From Spirosoma arboris (GTDB lineage: Bacteria; Bacteroidota; Bacteroidia; Cytophagales; Spirosomataceae), in contig NZ_WPIN01000003.1 in the NCBI RefSeq assembly GCF_009754945.1, positions 310,001 to 374,000 of the forward strand: a stretch of 64,000 nucleotides of DNA, written 5' to 3'. Position numbers and translations under genes: made by a program. Of this stretch, positions 26,034 through 33,792 are shown piece after piece. Position 1 is the first letter of the stretch. Each line of letters starts with the position of its first letter. A model generated the notes under the pieces. The model was given only the letters and a program-made list of their open reading frames with translations. It searched no databases and was not told where the DNA came from.

Positions 26034-27323
26034 CTATTCCTCAGTTAATTTCTTCACTAGAATCTTATCGATCCGGCTTTTGTCCATATCCACAATCTCG
26101 AATTGGTATTTATGCCAGACAAACGTTTCGCCAGCTTTAGGAATATCTTTCAGGATGTGTAACGCAAAACCGCCGAGCGTGTCAAAACCCGTTAATTCAC
26201 GTCTCGTCTGGGCAGTTATATTGATGGAAAAGTAAGACAGAAAATCTTCAAAAGGCAATTGAGCATCAATCAGGAATGAGCCGTCTTCACGTTCGCGGAT
26301 TTCGTAATCAGAATGAATATCATCGTTGATATCGCCAACCAGTACATCCAGAATATCATTGAGGGTAATAATTCCTAAAACGCCACCATATTCATCAACA
26401 ATTGCCCCAACATATTGACGGCGTTCTCGGAATCGCTCCAGCACCTGATAAGCCTTATTATTTTCAGGAATGAATAAAGCATCCCGTTTCATATCATTAA
26501 GGCGTAGTAGTTCTGTATCAAGGTCTTTACCCAAAAAATCTTTCGAATAAATTAGCCCCACCACTTCATCAACGCTACCGTTGCAAAGCGGATATACCGA
26601 ATGTCTATATTCCAGAATCTTAGCTTTGTTTTCGGCGGGTTCGTCTTCCAGATCGAGATAAACTATTTCCTGCCGGTTGGTCATCAACGAGGTAATCTTG
26701 CGATCGCCGAGCTGAAACACATTTTGAACAATTTCCTGTTCAATTTCTTCAATAGCGCCACCTGAGGTGCCTTCCTGAATCAAACTTTTTATTTCTTCCT
26801 CAGTCACAGCACTCTCATTCGGCTTGATATTCAGTATTTTGAGCAGTAAATCGCTCGAAACCGTAAGCAATGCAATGAACGGAGACGTTAAACGAGAGAG
26901 AAAAATCATGGGGGCAGCCATTGTTTTGGCGATGCCTTCCGGATTCGACAAGCCAATTCGCTTCGGCACTAATTCGCCAAATACCAGCGAGAGATAGGTC
27001 AGCAAAAACAGGACTAATACGACTGCTACCGAGTGAGCGTAAGGGCGCACAAAGTCTATTTGCGCTACAAAATTCTGAACGTCGTCGGTCAGTTTATCTC
27101 CCGAAAAAATACCGAGTAAGATACCGATCAAGGTAATACCGATCTGCACCGTCGATAGAAATCGGTTAGGCGAATTCGACAAATCGAGTGCTACCTGCGC
27201 ACGACGATCGCCATTTTTAGCAGCTGATTCTAATTTAGACTTGCGCGACGAGACCAAAGCGATTTCTGACATTGAGAATACGCCGTTCAGAATCGTTAGA
27301 AGTAAAATAATAAGGAGTTCCAC
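26034..27323 (-). CDS. CNNM/CorC-type transporter or regulator (DUF21, CBS pair, CorC_HlyC)
   Basis: About 429 residues. The start is taken as GTG at 27323 (VELLIILLLTILNGVFSMSEIALVSSRKSKLE), which matches the family's usual beginning; an ATG at 27401 would add 26 residues that do not. Three or four membrane helices of DUF21 occupy residues 1-170, followed by a CBS pair (TNRQEIVYLDLEDEP and RQYVGAIVDEYGGVLGIITLNDILDVLVG) and the C-terminal CorC_HlyC domain (TLGGFALHIL). Family members are linked to Mg2+/Co2+ efflux or magnesium homeostasis; 'hemolysin' in old annotation is misleading. A second family member is encoded at 56864-58147. Confidence 0.9.
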   Translation of the reverse strand: MELLIILLLTILNGVFSMSEIALVSSRKSKLESAAKNGDRRAQVALDLSNSPNRFLSTVQIGITLIGILLGIFSGDKLTDDVQNFVAQIDFVRPYAHSVAVVLVLFLLTYLSLVFGELVPKRIGLSNPEGIAKTMAAPMIFLSRLTSPFIALLTVSSDLLLKILNIKPNESAVTEEEIKSLIQEGTSGGAIEEIEQEIVQNVFQLGDRKITSLMTNRQEIVYLDLEDEPAENKAKILEYRHSVYPLCNGSVDEVVGLIYSKDFLGKDLDTELLRLNDMKRDALFIPENNKAYQVLERFRERRQYVGAIVDEYGGVLGIITLNDILDVLVGDINDDIHSDYEIREREDGSFLIDAQLPFEDFLSYFSINITAQTRRELTGFDTLGGFALHILKDIPKAGETFVWHKYQFEIVDMDKSRIDKILVKKLTEE

Positions 27324-27442
27324 AAAGGAAGAAAGTTGACCTGTTGCAAAAATATAGAAACTGAATTGGTTTGCAACAGAATTGACCGTGTGACAGACCA
27401 TCAGTTTTACTACTTTTACGGTTTGAACCGCCTATTGTCCTG

Positions 27443-28150
27443 ATGATTGTTTTCATTAACGACCGCCCGATTCGGCTCGTTGGCCCCAAAGCCGCTGCTC
27501 AACTGACCAATTCTGAATCGGCTAACCAACCGACTTTTACGGATTATGACGAGATTGTTGATGCTCGTCTGGAGACGCTTAAAGCTGATGCGCTGCATGG
27601 TCATCTGCTAATCCTGAACGCGACGCCTGCTACCGTAAGCAAGCTGCTTAGTTTACTCCAAAAAGCAGATGCAGGCCATCTGCTCTCGGTCACGTTAGGT
27701 TGTCTTGATAAAGACGATTGTGAAGAAGCCATAAAAAAGCCATTCAAAGTCATTAAGGCAGCTGGAGGAATCGTTTTTAAAGGCGACAAAATGCTGCTGA
27801 TGTTCCGGCGAGGTGTTTGGGATTTACCAAAAGGGAAGCTTGATCTTGGAGAATCGTCGAAACAGGGAGCTGCTCGCGAAGTAGAGGAAGAAACTGGTGT
27901 TCGGGTATCCATAGGCGATCGCATCTGCACAACCTGGCACACTTATAACCTGAACGGCAATCGGATTCTGAAGCGCACCAAATGGTATCGCATGGGTGTT
28001 CTGGACGATAGTCGTATGACTCCCCAGGCAGATGAGGATATTGAGAAACTAGCCTGGCTTGATCCGCGCGAAACGAAACTCGCCTTAACGAACTCGTTTA
28101 GCTCGATTCGCTATGTAATTGATGAAGCGGGGAAAGGAAAAAAAGTATAG
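27443..28150 (+). CDS. NUDIX hydrolase with N-terminal extension
   Basis: A 235-residue protein. Residues ~110-235 are a NUDIX domain: AAGGIVFKGDKMLLMFRRGVWDLPKGKLD, then the NUDIX box G-E-S-x-x-x-A-A-x-REVEEETGV with all catalytic glutamates (REVEEE). The first ~100 residues form a separate small domain of unknown role (IVFINDRPIRL at the start). This two-part arrangement is common in Bacteroidota. It should hydrolyse a nucleoside diphosphate linked to another moiety; the substrate is not deducible. It is divergent from the CNNM-type gene. Confidence 0.92.
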   Translation: MIVFINDRPIRLVGPKAAAQLTNSESANQPTFTDYDEIVDARLETLKADALHGHLLILNATPATVSKLLSLLQKADAGHLLSVTLGCLDKDDCEEAIKKPFKVIKAAGGIVFKGDKMLLMFRRGVWDLPKGKLDLGESSKQGAAREVEEETGVRVSIGDRICTTWHTYNLNGNRILKRTKWYRMGVLDDSRMTPQADEDIEKLAWLDPRETKLALTNSFSSIRYVIDEAGKGKKV

Positions 28151-28164
28151 GCATTTGCCAGTCA

Positions 28165-28184
28165 AGGGCGTTCACTAACGCCCT
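28165..28184. terminator. Short GC-rich hairpin after the NUDIX gene
   Basis: Perfect 8-base stem AGGGCGTT/AACGCCCT with loop CACT, 15 bases after the stop codon. There is no T tract, so termination is plausible but unproven. Confidence 0.45.
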
Positions 28185-28252
28185 ATCGGTTCGGTCGTTC
28201 TGGGCATGAACTGATCTTCAATTAGCCCTGTGCCAACACTATGTGGTAGTTG

Positions 28253-28765
28253 CTAATTCGTATCACTCAACGCCAGCTCGCTAAGTGGGCAATTGAGCCA
28301 GGTGGCCAGCACTTCGACAATCACATTGTGGTCTTCGCGCTGAGGCAGTCCCGAAATAGTAATGGTGCCCACGAAACCGCTCCCGCGAATCCAAATCGGG
28401 AAGCAGCCACCGTGTGGGGCATAGTCCCGAACAGCAAGGCCCGCCTTATCCAAAAGAGTAGTTTGATTTTTCTTTAGCTCAAGTCCGATGGCATAGGAAC
28501 TTCGATGATAGTGTAGCACCACATTTCGCTTACGCCGAATCCAGTCTACATTGTCGGGCGTGGTACCCGGCATGGCAAAGAAAAACAGTGGTTGTCCTGT
28601 AAACTGAATGTCGATGGCTACGGCCTTACCACGGGCCTCGACGGCATCTTTAAGTCGCATGCCCAGTTGCCAGGCCGTATCGTTTGTAAAGACATCAAAT
28701 TGAAGCTGTTCTTCCTGAAGCGCCAGCCGCGCCAGATCGTTGGTGAGGTCGATTGTTGAATCCAT
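28253..28765 (-). CDS. UPF0303/GlcG-HbpS-like (haem-degrading family) protein
   Basis: A 170-residue protein with the UPF0303 pattern: an N-terminal helix, FTNDTAWQLGMRLKDAVEARGKAVAIDIQFTGQPLFFFAMPG, a WIRRKRNVVLHYHRSSYAIGLEL block and C-terminal GCFPIWIRGSGFVGTITISGLPQREDHNVIVEVLA. The fold is the GlcG/HbpS (DUF336) profilin-like barrel, whose members are often called heme-degrading or haem-binding, though for UPF0303 the role is not established. It is monocistronic, opposite in direction to both neighbours. Confidence 0.88.
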   Translation of the reverse strand: MDSTIDLTNDLARLALQEEQLQFDVFTNDTAWQLGMRLKDAVEARGKAVAIDIQFTGQPLFFFAMPGTTPDNVDWIRRKRNVVLHYHRSSYAIGLELKKNQTTLLDKAGLAVRDYAPHGGCFPIWIRGSGFVGTITISGLPQREDHNVIVEVLATWLNCPLSELALSDTN

Positions 28766-28898
28766 CCGGTAAACTTAATCGAAATAGAGGATAGAAAACT
28801 GCTTGGCCAAAAAAGTTAAGGGTTGGCCATAGGATTTTTTTTAGCTGGTCGTCTAATGACTTAAATAACAATCATCGTCTAAGATGTAAACTAAAAAA

Positions 28899-29651
28899 AT
28901 GCAGAAAATAATCTTTCCAATGCTGCTATTGGGCCTATTGGCTTGTAGCAAGAGTGATGACACGTCCAGCACAACTACCCCAACTACAACAGGTAGTGTT
29001 GATATTACCAGTGTGGTAAAAGCCAAGTTTGCAAGTGGGGTTACAGTTACCGTTAGTGGCGACAACCTGGTTCTGAAGTGTGATGGCAGGCCCAACCATA
29101 AAACACCCTACTGGGGAGCTGGCAATGCGTTGTATGAACCATTTCCATCGGGTCATGCTGCCAACCCCAATACGATGGTTGCTCAAAATTATACCATGAC
29201 GATTCCTGCCAAACCGGCCGCAGCAACCACTCATGAAGAAACATCGCTGGGTGCCATTGGGTTGGCTATCACTGGCGCGCCCATCTTCAATAATAACGAA
29301 GGCGGCAATGTAGCCTTAAATGCGGGCACCATTACCTCGTTTGATGGAGCAGGGGCTCACCCAGCCCAGGCGGGCGATTATCATTATCACGTTACAGGCA
29401 CTTATACCACGACCGATGATGCCAATTTAGTCGGCTTTTTACGAGATGGTTTTCCATTATACGGACGTAAGGATAAAGATGGTACTTACCCAAGCAACCT
29501 TGATGCCTATAACGGCCATACCGCTGCTACTAACGAATTCCCAAACGGAATTTATCACTACCATACCCGAAATGAGAACTATCTAAATACAGGCTATTAT
29601 ATCCTTAAATCGGGTAGTTATTATGGCACCAAGGGCACATTCACTCAATAG
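28899..29651 (+). CDS. YHYH domain lipoprotein
   Basis: A 250-residue lipoprotein: signal MQKIIFPMLLLGLLAC with a lipobox cysteine at residue 16, then a threonine-rich linker. The YHYH domain is visible through two histidine-rich motifs, DYHYHVTGTY near residue 161 and GIYHYHTRNENY near 211, separated by VGFLRDGFPLYGR. The YHYH motif gives the family its name and may bind metal; the family has no firmly known reaction. The stop overlaps the start of the MORN-like gene by 29 bases. Together with the downstream SCO1-like lipoprotein it forms a compact operon, which suggests a link to copper or respiratory enzymes (inference). Confidence 0.85.
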   Translation: MQKIIFPMLLLGLLACSKSDDTSSTTTPTTTGSVDITSVVKAKFASGVTVTVSGDNLVLKCDGRPNHKTPYWGAGNALYEPFPSGHAANPNTMVAQNYTMTIPAKPAAATTHEETSLGAIGLAITGAPIFNNNEGGNVALNAGTITSFDGAGAHPAQAGDYHYHVTGTYTTTDDANLVGFLRDGFPLYGRKDKDGTYPSNLDAYNGHTAATNEFPNGIYHYHTRNENYLNTGYYILKSGSYYGTKGTFTQ

Positions 29652-30279
29652 AATTTTTCTGTTTACAACTGCTTATTGCTACTTTCTGGTGGCAATAAGC
29701 AGTTGTACCAATGCTCCAGCAACAACGGGCAAACCGATACAGACCAAGGATTATACTATTGATATAACTGGTATTCCGAATGATACTGTACTGGTAAGTG
29801 ACAGAAGATTATCTGTCATCAATGGCATCTATGTGTTGGATAACCAAAAATATTCGGGTATTCTCAAGGAGCTTTACCCAAATGGCACGGTAAAAACCTA
29901 TGCCTCCCTATTTCAGGGAATGCTACACGGCCTGTATAAAAGTTTCTATGAAACTGGACATCCTTATGAAGTGCGACTTTACCGAAATAACCTGAGCACA
30001 GGCAGGCATTATGGCTTCTGGCCAGAAGGAGGAATCCTGAAATTTGATTACACCTATTTTGAAGAAAAAAGGGAAGGCCTGCAAAAAAGGTGGTACAAGA
30101 ATGGCAAACCCTATTTATTTACCAACTACACCGATGACCATGAAGATGGACTACAACAGGGCTGGCGAGAGAATGGGAAATTGTATCTGAACTATGTAGT
30201 CAAAGACGGACATAGATACGGCCTACAACAGTCTGCGCTTTGTTATACACTCATTAAACAGAAAATAAAATCCCGCTAA
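29623..30279 (+). CDS. MORN/YwqK-like repeat lipoprotein
   Basis: A 218-residue protein. The signal (MAPRAHSLNRIFLFTTAYCYFLVAISSC) places a lipobox cysteine at residue 28. Beyond it are MORN-variant repeats of about 20-24 residues with pattern YPNGTVKTYASLFQGMLHGL, EGGILKFDYTYFEEKREGLQ and RENGKLYLNYVVKDGHRYGLQ. Such repeats are often automatically called 'YwqK antitoxin', but there is no toxin partner here. It starts inside the 3' end of the YHYH gene (29-base overlap) and is followed by the SCO1-like gene, so the three form one transcription unit. A structural or binding role at the envelope is likely. Confidence 0.75.
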   Translation: MAPRAHSLNRIFLFTTAYCYFLVAISSCTNAPATTGKPIQTKDYTIDITGIPNDTVLVSDRRLSVINGIYVLDNQKYSGILKELYPNGTVKTYASLFQGMLHGLYKSFYETGHPYEVRLYRNNLSTGRHYGFWPEGGILKFDYTYFEEKREGLQKRWYKNGKPYLFTNYTDDHEDGLQQGWRENGKLYLNYVVKDGHRYGLQQSALCYTLIKQKIKSR

Positions 30280-30320
30280 CTAGCTCATATAATCAGGCCA
30301 GTCAGCTACTCCGTCAAACG

Positions 30321-30968
30321 ATGTTAACTCTGTTCCAACAACGAATTAAGTATAGCTTAGTGGTACTATTCATCGTTCTGCTGGTCGCATGTGAACAGCC
30401 TCAGGAACGGAAGCTACCCTATTATAACACATCCGACTTTACACCCCATTTTGACAAAGAAGTATCGGACAATTTTCACCGTATACGGCCTTTTAAACTT
30501 ACCGCACATACGGGACAGACCTTCACTGAAAAAAATATGGATGGTAAGATATGCGTAGCTAATTTCTTTTTTACAACCTGCCCAGGCATTTGTCCCCGAA
30601 TGACCATCAATATGAAAGTGTTACAGGATACCTTTTTGGTCGATAAAAATATTCAGCTTATTTCACATTCTGTAACTCCCGATAAAGATAGTGTGGCTCG
30701 GCTACAGGCCTTTGCCAAATCCAAAAAGGTAGATGCCACGAAATGGCTGCTACTTACGGGGAGTAAAGAAGAAATATATAACCTGGGTCGAAAATTTTAT
30801 TTTGTAGAAGAAGACCTTGGCGAAAAAAGAGACTCAGACATTTTTTTGCACACCGAAAATTTTGTACTAACCGATAAAAAACGGCACATCCGTGGCATTT
30901 ATAATGGCCTAAGTTTACCGGCCATGCAAAATCTTATTGCCGATATCAGGGCGTTAGAAAAGGAATAG
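30321..30968 (+). CDS. SCO1/SenC-type copper-binding lipoprotein
   Basis: A 215-residue thioredoxin-fold lipoprotein (lipobox LVAC, Cys24). The SCO copper site is complete: CPGIC gives C87 and C91 (CxxxC) and H177 sits in FLHTENFVL. These three ligands carry copper to the CuA site of cytochrome oxidase or serve as a thiol reductase. It is the third gene of the YHYH-MORN-SCO1 operon. A copper-delivery role for the whole operon is plausible but inferred. Ends 26 bases before the stop of coaD on the opposite strand. Confidence 0.92.
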   Translation: MLTLFQQRIKYSLVVLFIVLLVACEQPQERKLPYYNTSDFTPHFDKEVSDNFHRIRPFKLTAHTGQTFTEKNMDGKICVANFFFTTCPGICPRMTINMKVLQDTFLVDKNIQLISHSVTPDKDSVARLQAFAKSKKVDATKWLLLTGSKEEIYNLGRKFYFVEEDLGEKRDSDIFLHTENFVLTDKKRHIRGIYNGLSLPAMQNLIADIRALEKE

Positions 30969-30994
30969 GCCTATTCGCTAGACAGCCGCTCAGT

Positions 30995-31459
30995 TTATTT
31001 TATCTTCTCTAATTGATAGGGTAAAAACGTATCAACCTGCTGGCCATAACGATGAAGATCGCGGATAATACTCGAACTAATGGGAGCGAGCGGAGGGGAC
31101 GTAATTAAAAAAACCGTTTCTACGTCTTCATAAACGTATCGATTCACCTGCGAGATTCCATTCTCGTACTCGAAATCGGTGGTGTTACGCAAGCCCCGAA
31201 GGAGAAACTTTGCCCCTATTTCCCGAGCTACATTGGCTGTCAAATCTTCATAACTAATAACCCGTACAGCCGGATATTCTTCAAATGCGCCTTCAATTAG
31301 CTGGATCATCTGTTCCAGCGGGAAATAGCGCTCTTTACGTGTATTCCGACCAATACCAATCACGACTTCGTCGAATAGTCGTAAGCCTCTCAACACAATG
31401 TCTTCGTGGCCTTTGGTAAATGGATCAAATGAGCCCGGGAACAGAGCAATACGCTTCAT
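30995..31459 (-). CDS. coaD: Phosphopantetheine adenylyltransferase
   Basis: A 154-residue nucleotidyltransferase. The N-terminus IALFPGSFDPFTKGHEDIVLRG contains the T/HxGH motif (TKGH), and the C-terminal part shows the ISSxxIR motif (ISSSIIRDLHRYG). It joins 4'-phosphopantetheine and ATP into dephospho-CoA, the fourth step of CoA synthesis. The usual length is about 155-165 residues. The DUF3822 gene lies upstream on the same strand, a pairing common in Bacteroidota. Start at 31459 is unambiguous. Confidence 0.97.
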   Translation of the reverse strand: MKRIALFPGSFDPFTKGHEDIVLRGLRLFDEVVIGIGRNTRKERYFPLEQMIQLIEGAFEEYPAVRVISYEDLTANVAREIGAKFLLRGLRNTTDFEYENGISQVNRYVYEDVETVFLITSPPLAPISSSIIRDLHRYGQQVDTFLPYQLEKIK

Positions 31460-31484
31460 AATTCATGTGAATTGGTGAATAAGC

Positions 31485-31553
31485 GAATGAGTGAATGAGT
31501 GAATAAAATTGCCGGATGGCCTTCACGCATTCACTCATTCATTCATTCACTCA
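31485..31553. repeat. Inverted repeat made of stuttered GAATGAGT words
   Basis: The left part (31485-31504) reads GAATGAGTGAATGAGTGAAT and the right part (31529-31553) is the complementary ATTCACTCATTCATTCATTC plus ACTCA; they can pair over about 20 bases with a 24-base loop. The right arm runs into the 3' end of the DUF3822 gene. The word is related to the hairpin at 263-329. Confidence 0.75.
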
Positions 31554-32433
31554 GTAAACCTAATCCATATAAGCTCAAATACCGGTGAGCGGGCAAATCA
31601 TCAAATTCATTAGCCAATATCAAGCCGGGAGGTGTTTGACCAAATGACAAATTAGGAACGAAACGATTCAATTCAGTATAGGCTTCAGCAAAGGGCGTAA
31701 TTTCACCGTACAAAGTTAAATTAACATCATCTCCCGTTAAGCCTTGTTCATCGAGCACATAGAGAACATAGTAAGCCAAGTCATGGACATTTTTATAGCC
31801 AAAGCGATTACAAAAATGTAGTTGATGCGCTTTACGATACAGGATCGTCACAAACTCATCTTCAAAATATAAATAAACGGTATTGGGAGTTAGCGAAAGG
31901 CGGTCCAGGTTGGCAGTGGCTTGTATCAATGCACTGGCCTGATGAATAAAAGTCAATGGCTGAAGCGGATACATTTCCGAAAAATAGTCAGCCAGCGGGT
32001 GTTCCAAATTAAACACAGTAAAAAAACCGTCAGCTTCGTGTGCGTAAGCCTGAGCAAATTCGTGAGCGGGAAGTGTGCTACCTCGCATCAGAGTCAGATA
32101 GCTACCTGCGTATTCTTTGCGATAAAGTTGCCTGGGAATTAGTGTAAACGAGGGAGAATTGACACCAATCCGAATTTCCTGCCAGGGGCCTGCCGACAGT
32201 ACGGCATGGCCTCGGAATACTTCAGGTAAAATACTCGTGAGAGGGCGATCAGTCAACAGAGACGGAAACATGTAATCCTCTAGATACAACACCCGGCCGC
32301 GCTTATCCTGAACCAGTAATTGAAACCGATCTCGTCCAACTTCCAGACATAATACCAATTTATCGGTCTGCCTCAGATCGAACGAGTTGGTACGTATGGT
32401 TACAGTAGGTGCGAGGGTCACGGCGATTTGCAC
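31543..32433 (-). CDS. DUF3822 family protein
   Basis: A 296-residue protein of a Bacteroidota-specific family found upstream of coaD and rsmD-type genes. It has no signal peptide; the pattern is two consecutive actin/ASKHA-like halves (LVLCLEVGRDRFQLLVQDKRGRVL near residue 25; VYLYFEDEFVTILYRKAHQLHFCNRFGYKN near 195), so an actin-like ATPase fold is possible but not proven. The start at 32433 could be shortened by a few residues. The gene's last 11 bases overlap the repeat at 31485-31553. Function unknown. Confidence 0.85.
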   Translation of the reverse strand: MQIAVTLAPTVTIRTNSFDLRQTDKLVLCLEVGRDRFQLLVQDKRGRVLYLEDYMFPSLLTDRPLTSILPEVFRGHAVLSAGPWQEIRIGVNSPSFTLIPRQLYRKEYAGSYLTLMRGSTLPAHEFAQAYAHEADGFFTVFNLEHPLADYFSEMYPLQPLTFIHQASALIQATANLDRLSLTPNTVYLYFEDEFVTILYRKAHQLHFCNRFGYKNVHDLAYYVLYVLDEQGLTGDDVNLTLYGEITPFAEAYTELNRFVPNLSFGQTPPGLILANEFDDLPAHRYLSLYGLGLLSE

Positions 32434-32524
32434 AACTTCAGCAAGCTAACAGATGAAGGAATAAATACTGAACTGATATTATTTTTTAATAGACACGTCG
32501 GCAAAACCAAACGCTACTAGTTGT

Positions 32525-33076
32525 TTACTGCAAATAACCACGAAGACGGAACACATCATCAAGCGAATCACAATACTGGAACAATGCATGAACCTCTTTG
32601 GGCGGATAACTTTTGATTTCCTCGAAGCTCATCAGCCTGACCTCTTCAATAATTTGTCCGTTAAGGCTCATTTCGGGATCAATACCTAATCGTAATGAAC
32701 CACCCGTTGCCCGAACAGCAAAAAACAATTCCATGGCGTGAAGGGGTGGTTGTATAAATTCGTTCACGAACAACATATCGCCGATTTCCACCTCCAGGCC
32801 TGTTTCTTCCATAAACTCCCGAATTAACGCTTTGGGCGCCGTTTCACTAAATTGTGGACCACCACCTGGTGGACACCAAAACGTATCGGTTAATCCAATG
32901 CCCCGATGCCGAACCATTAACAAACGATCTCCTTCACGATACAGGCCACAAACCCGCAAACGAAGGCGATTCCCATATAATTTTTGTACTTCTTCGCGGG
33001 TCGAATCCACTGGACTGGCAGAATCTAACCCAGATTGATTTTCCGACCGGTCGGACAAATCCATTACTTGCGTCAT
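32525..33076 (-). CDS. NUDIX hydrolase
   Basis: A 183-residue NUDIX protein. After ~35 variable residues comes LRVCGLYREGDRLLMVRHRGIG, then FWCPPGGGPQFSETAPKALIREFMEETGLEVEIGD, a complete NUDIX box with REFMEE glutamates. The C-terminal region (FVNEFIQPPLHAMELFFAVRATGG) binds the substrate. Reaction type: cleavage of a nucleoside diphosphate derivative, possibly house-cleaning. The first residues (through the Ser-rich part) may not be translated; the start at 33061 (MDLSDRS) is an alternative. It is in line with the DUF3822 and coaD genes but with a 91-base gap. Confidence 0.9.
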   Translation of the reverse strand: MTQVMDLSDRSENQSGLDSASPVDSTREEVQKLYGNRLRLRVCGLYREGDRLLMVRHRGIGLTDTFWCPPGGGPQFSETAPKALIREFMEETGLEVEIGDMLFVNEFIQPPLHAMELFFAVRATGGSLRLGIDPEMSLNGQIIEEVRLMSFEEIKSYPPKEVHALFQYCDSLDDVFRLRGYLQ

Positions 33077-33118
33077 GGCATAATCGGCATTTGGGGACGC
33101 AAAGGTAGGGAATTTATG

Positions 33119-33186
33119 ATGTATGATGTAGTGTATATGATGTATTTGACAGCAGTTTAAGGCATCATATAGTCTACATCATACAT
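33119..33186. repeat. Inverted repeat made of stuttered ATGATGTA words
   Basis: Arms 33119-33142 and 33163-33186 pair with two mismatches over 24 bases. The sequence consists of repeated ATGATGTA/TATGATGT words. It sits between the CBS-protein stop and the NUDIX start, both minus strand. Confidence 0.75.
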
Positions 33187-33189
33187 GAA

Positions 33190-33627
33190 TTAATACGGGC
33201 TTCCAGAGATATAACTTTCGAGCGAATCAATCCGGGTTTTTTGGTCAACGATAATCGCCTTAACGACGTCATTGATTGAGATAATACCCATTAATTCGCC
33301 CTGATCCATAACAGGCAGGTGACGTATGTGTTTGTCTGACATAATCTGCATACATTCTTCTATGCGTTGATCTGGCCCGATGGTAATTACATTGGCTGTC
33401 ATTACATCAGCAACGGTTGTATCATCGGAATGTCGATCTTTTAGAATAACCTTACGAGCATAATCTCGCTCAGAAAAGATCCCAGTAAGTATTCCTTTAT
33501 CAACAACCAATACAGCACCAATGTTCTTATCGGCCATAAGCCTGAGCGCATCCAGCACGGTTTGATCCGACGAAACGGAGTAAAGGGCATTTATCGTTTT
33601 GCCCTGAAGAATTTGACGAATTTTCAT
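33190..33627 (-). CDS. CBS-domain pair protein
   Basis: A 145-residue protein consisting of two CBS domains: VLDALRLMADKNIGAVLVVDKGILTGIFSERDYARKV (residues 26-62) and IEECMQIMSDKHIRHLPVMDQGELMGIISINDVVKAI (84-130). Such stand-alone pairs bind adenosine nucleotides and sense energy state or regulate a partner enzyme. No partner is adjacent. The start at 33627 is the only good one; the length is typical for this group. Confidence 0.93.
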   Translation of the reverse strand: MKIRQILQGKTINALYSVSSDQTVLDALRLMADKNIGAVLVVDKGILTGIFSERDYARKVILKDRHSDDTTVADVMTANVITIGPDQRIEECMQIMSDKHIRHLPVMDQGELMGIISINDVVKAIIVDQKTRIDSLESYISGSPY

Positions 33628-33792
33628 GTGAGTCAGAAGGATTTAGTGTTGTGTGAAAATAGCAAAAAAGCACAAGGGGTAAAAGGGAAAACAGAGAAAG
33701 GATTAAAAATTTCTTAAAATCATCCTTCTTATACCTTGAAGAAGGCTATGAATTCGCTTTTTCCTTTGCGCGTTTTTTTGTAATTTAGACTC

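Noticed and set aside
26034..27323. Calling the CNNM/CorC protein a hemolysin
   Set aside because: The historic name has no support; domain order is DUF21-CBS-CorC_HlyC, linked to ion homeostasis.
29623..30279. Calling the MORN-like protein an antitoxin of the YwqK type
   Set aside because: It is a lipoprotein with no toxin neighbour; the label would come only from repeat similarity.
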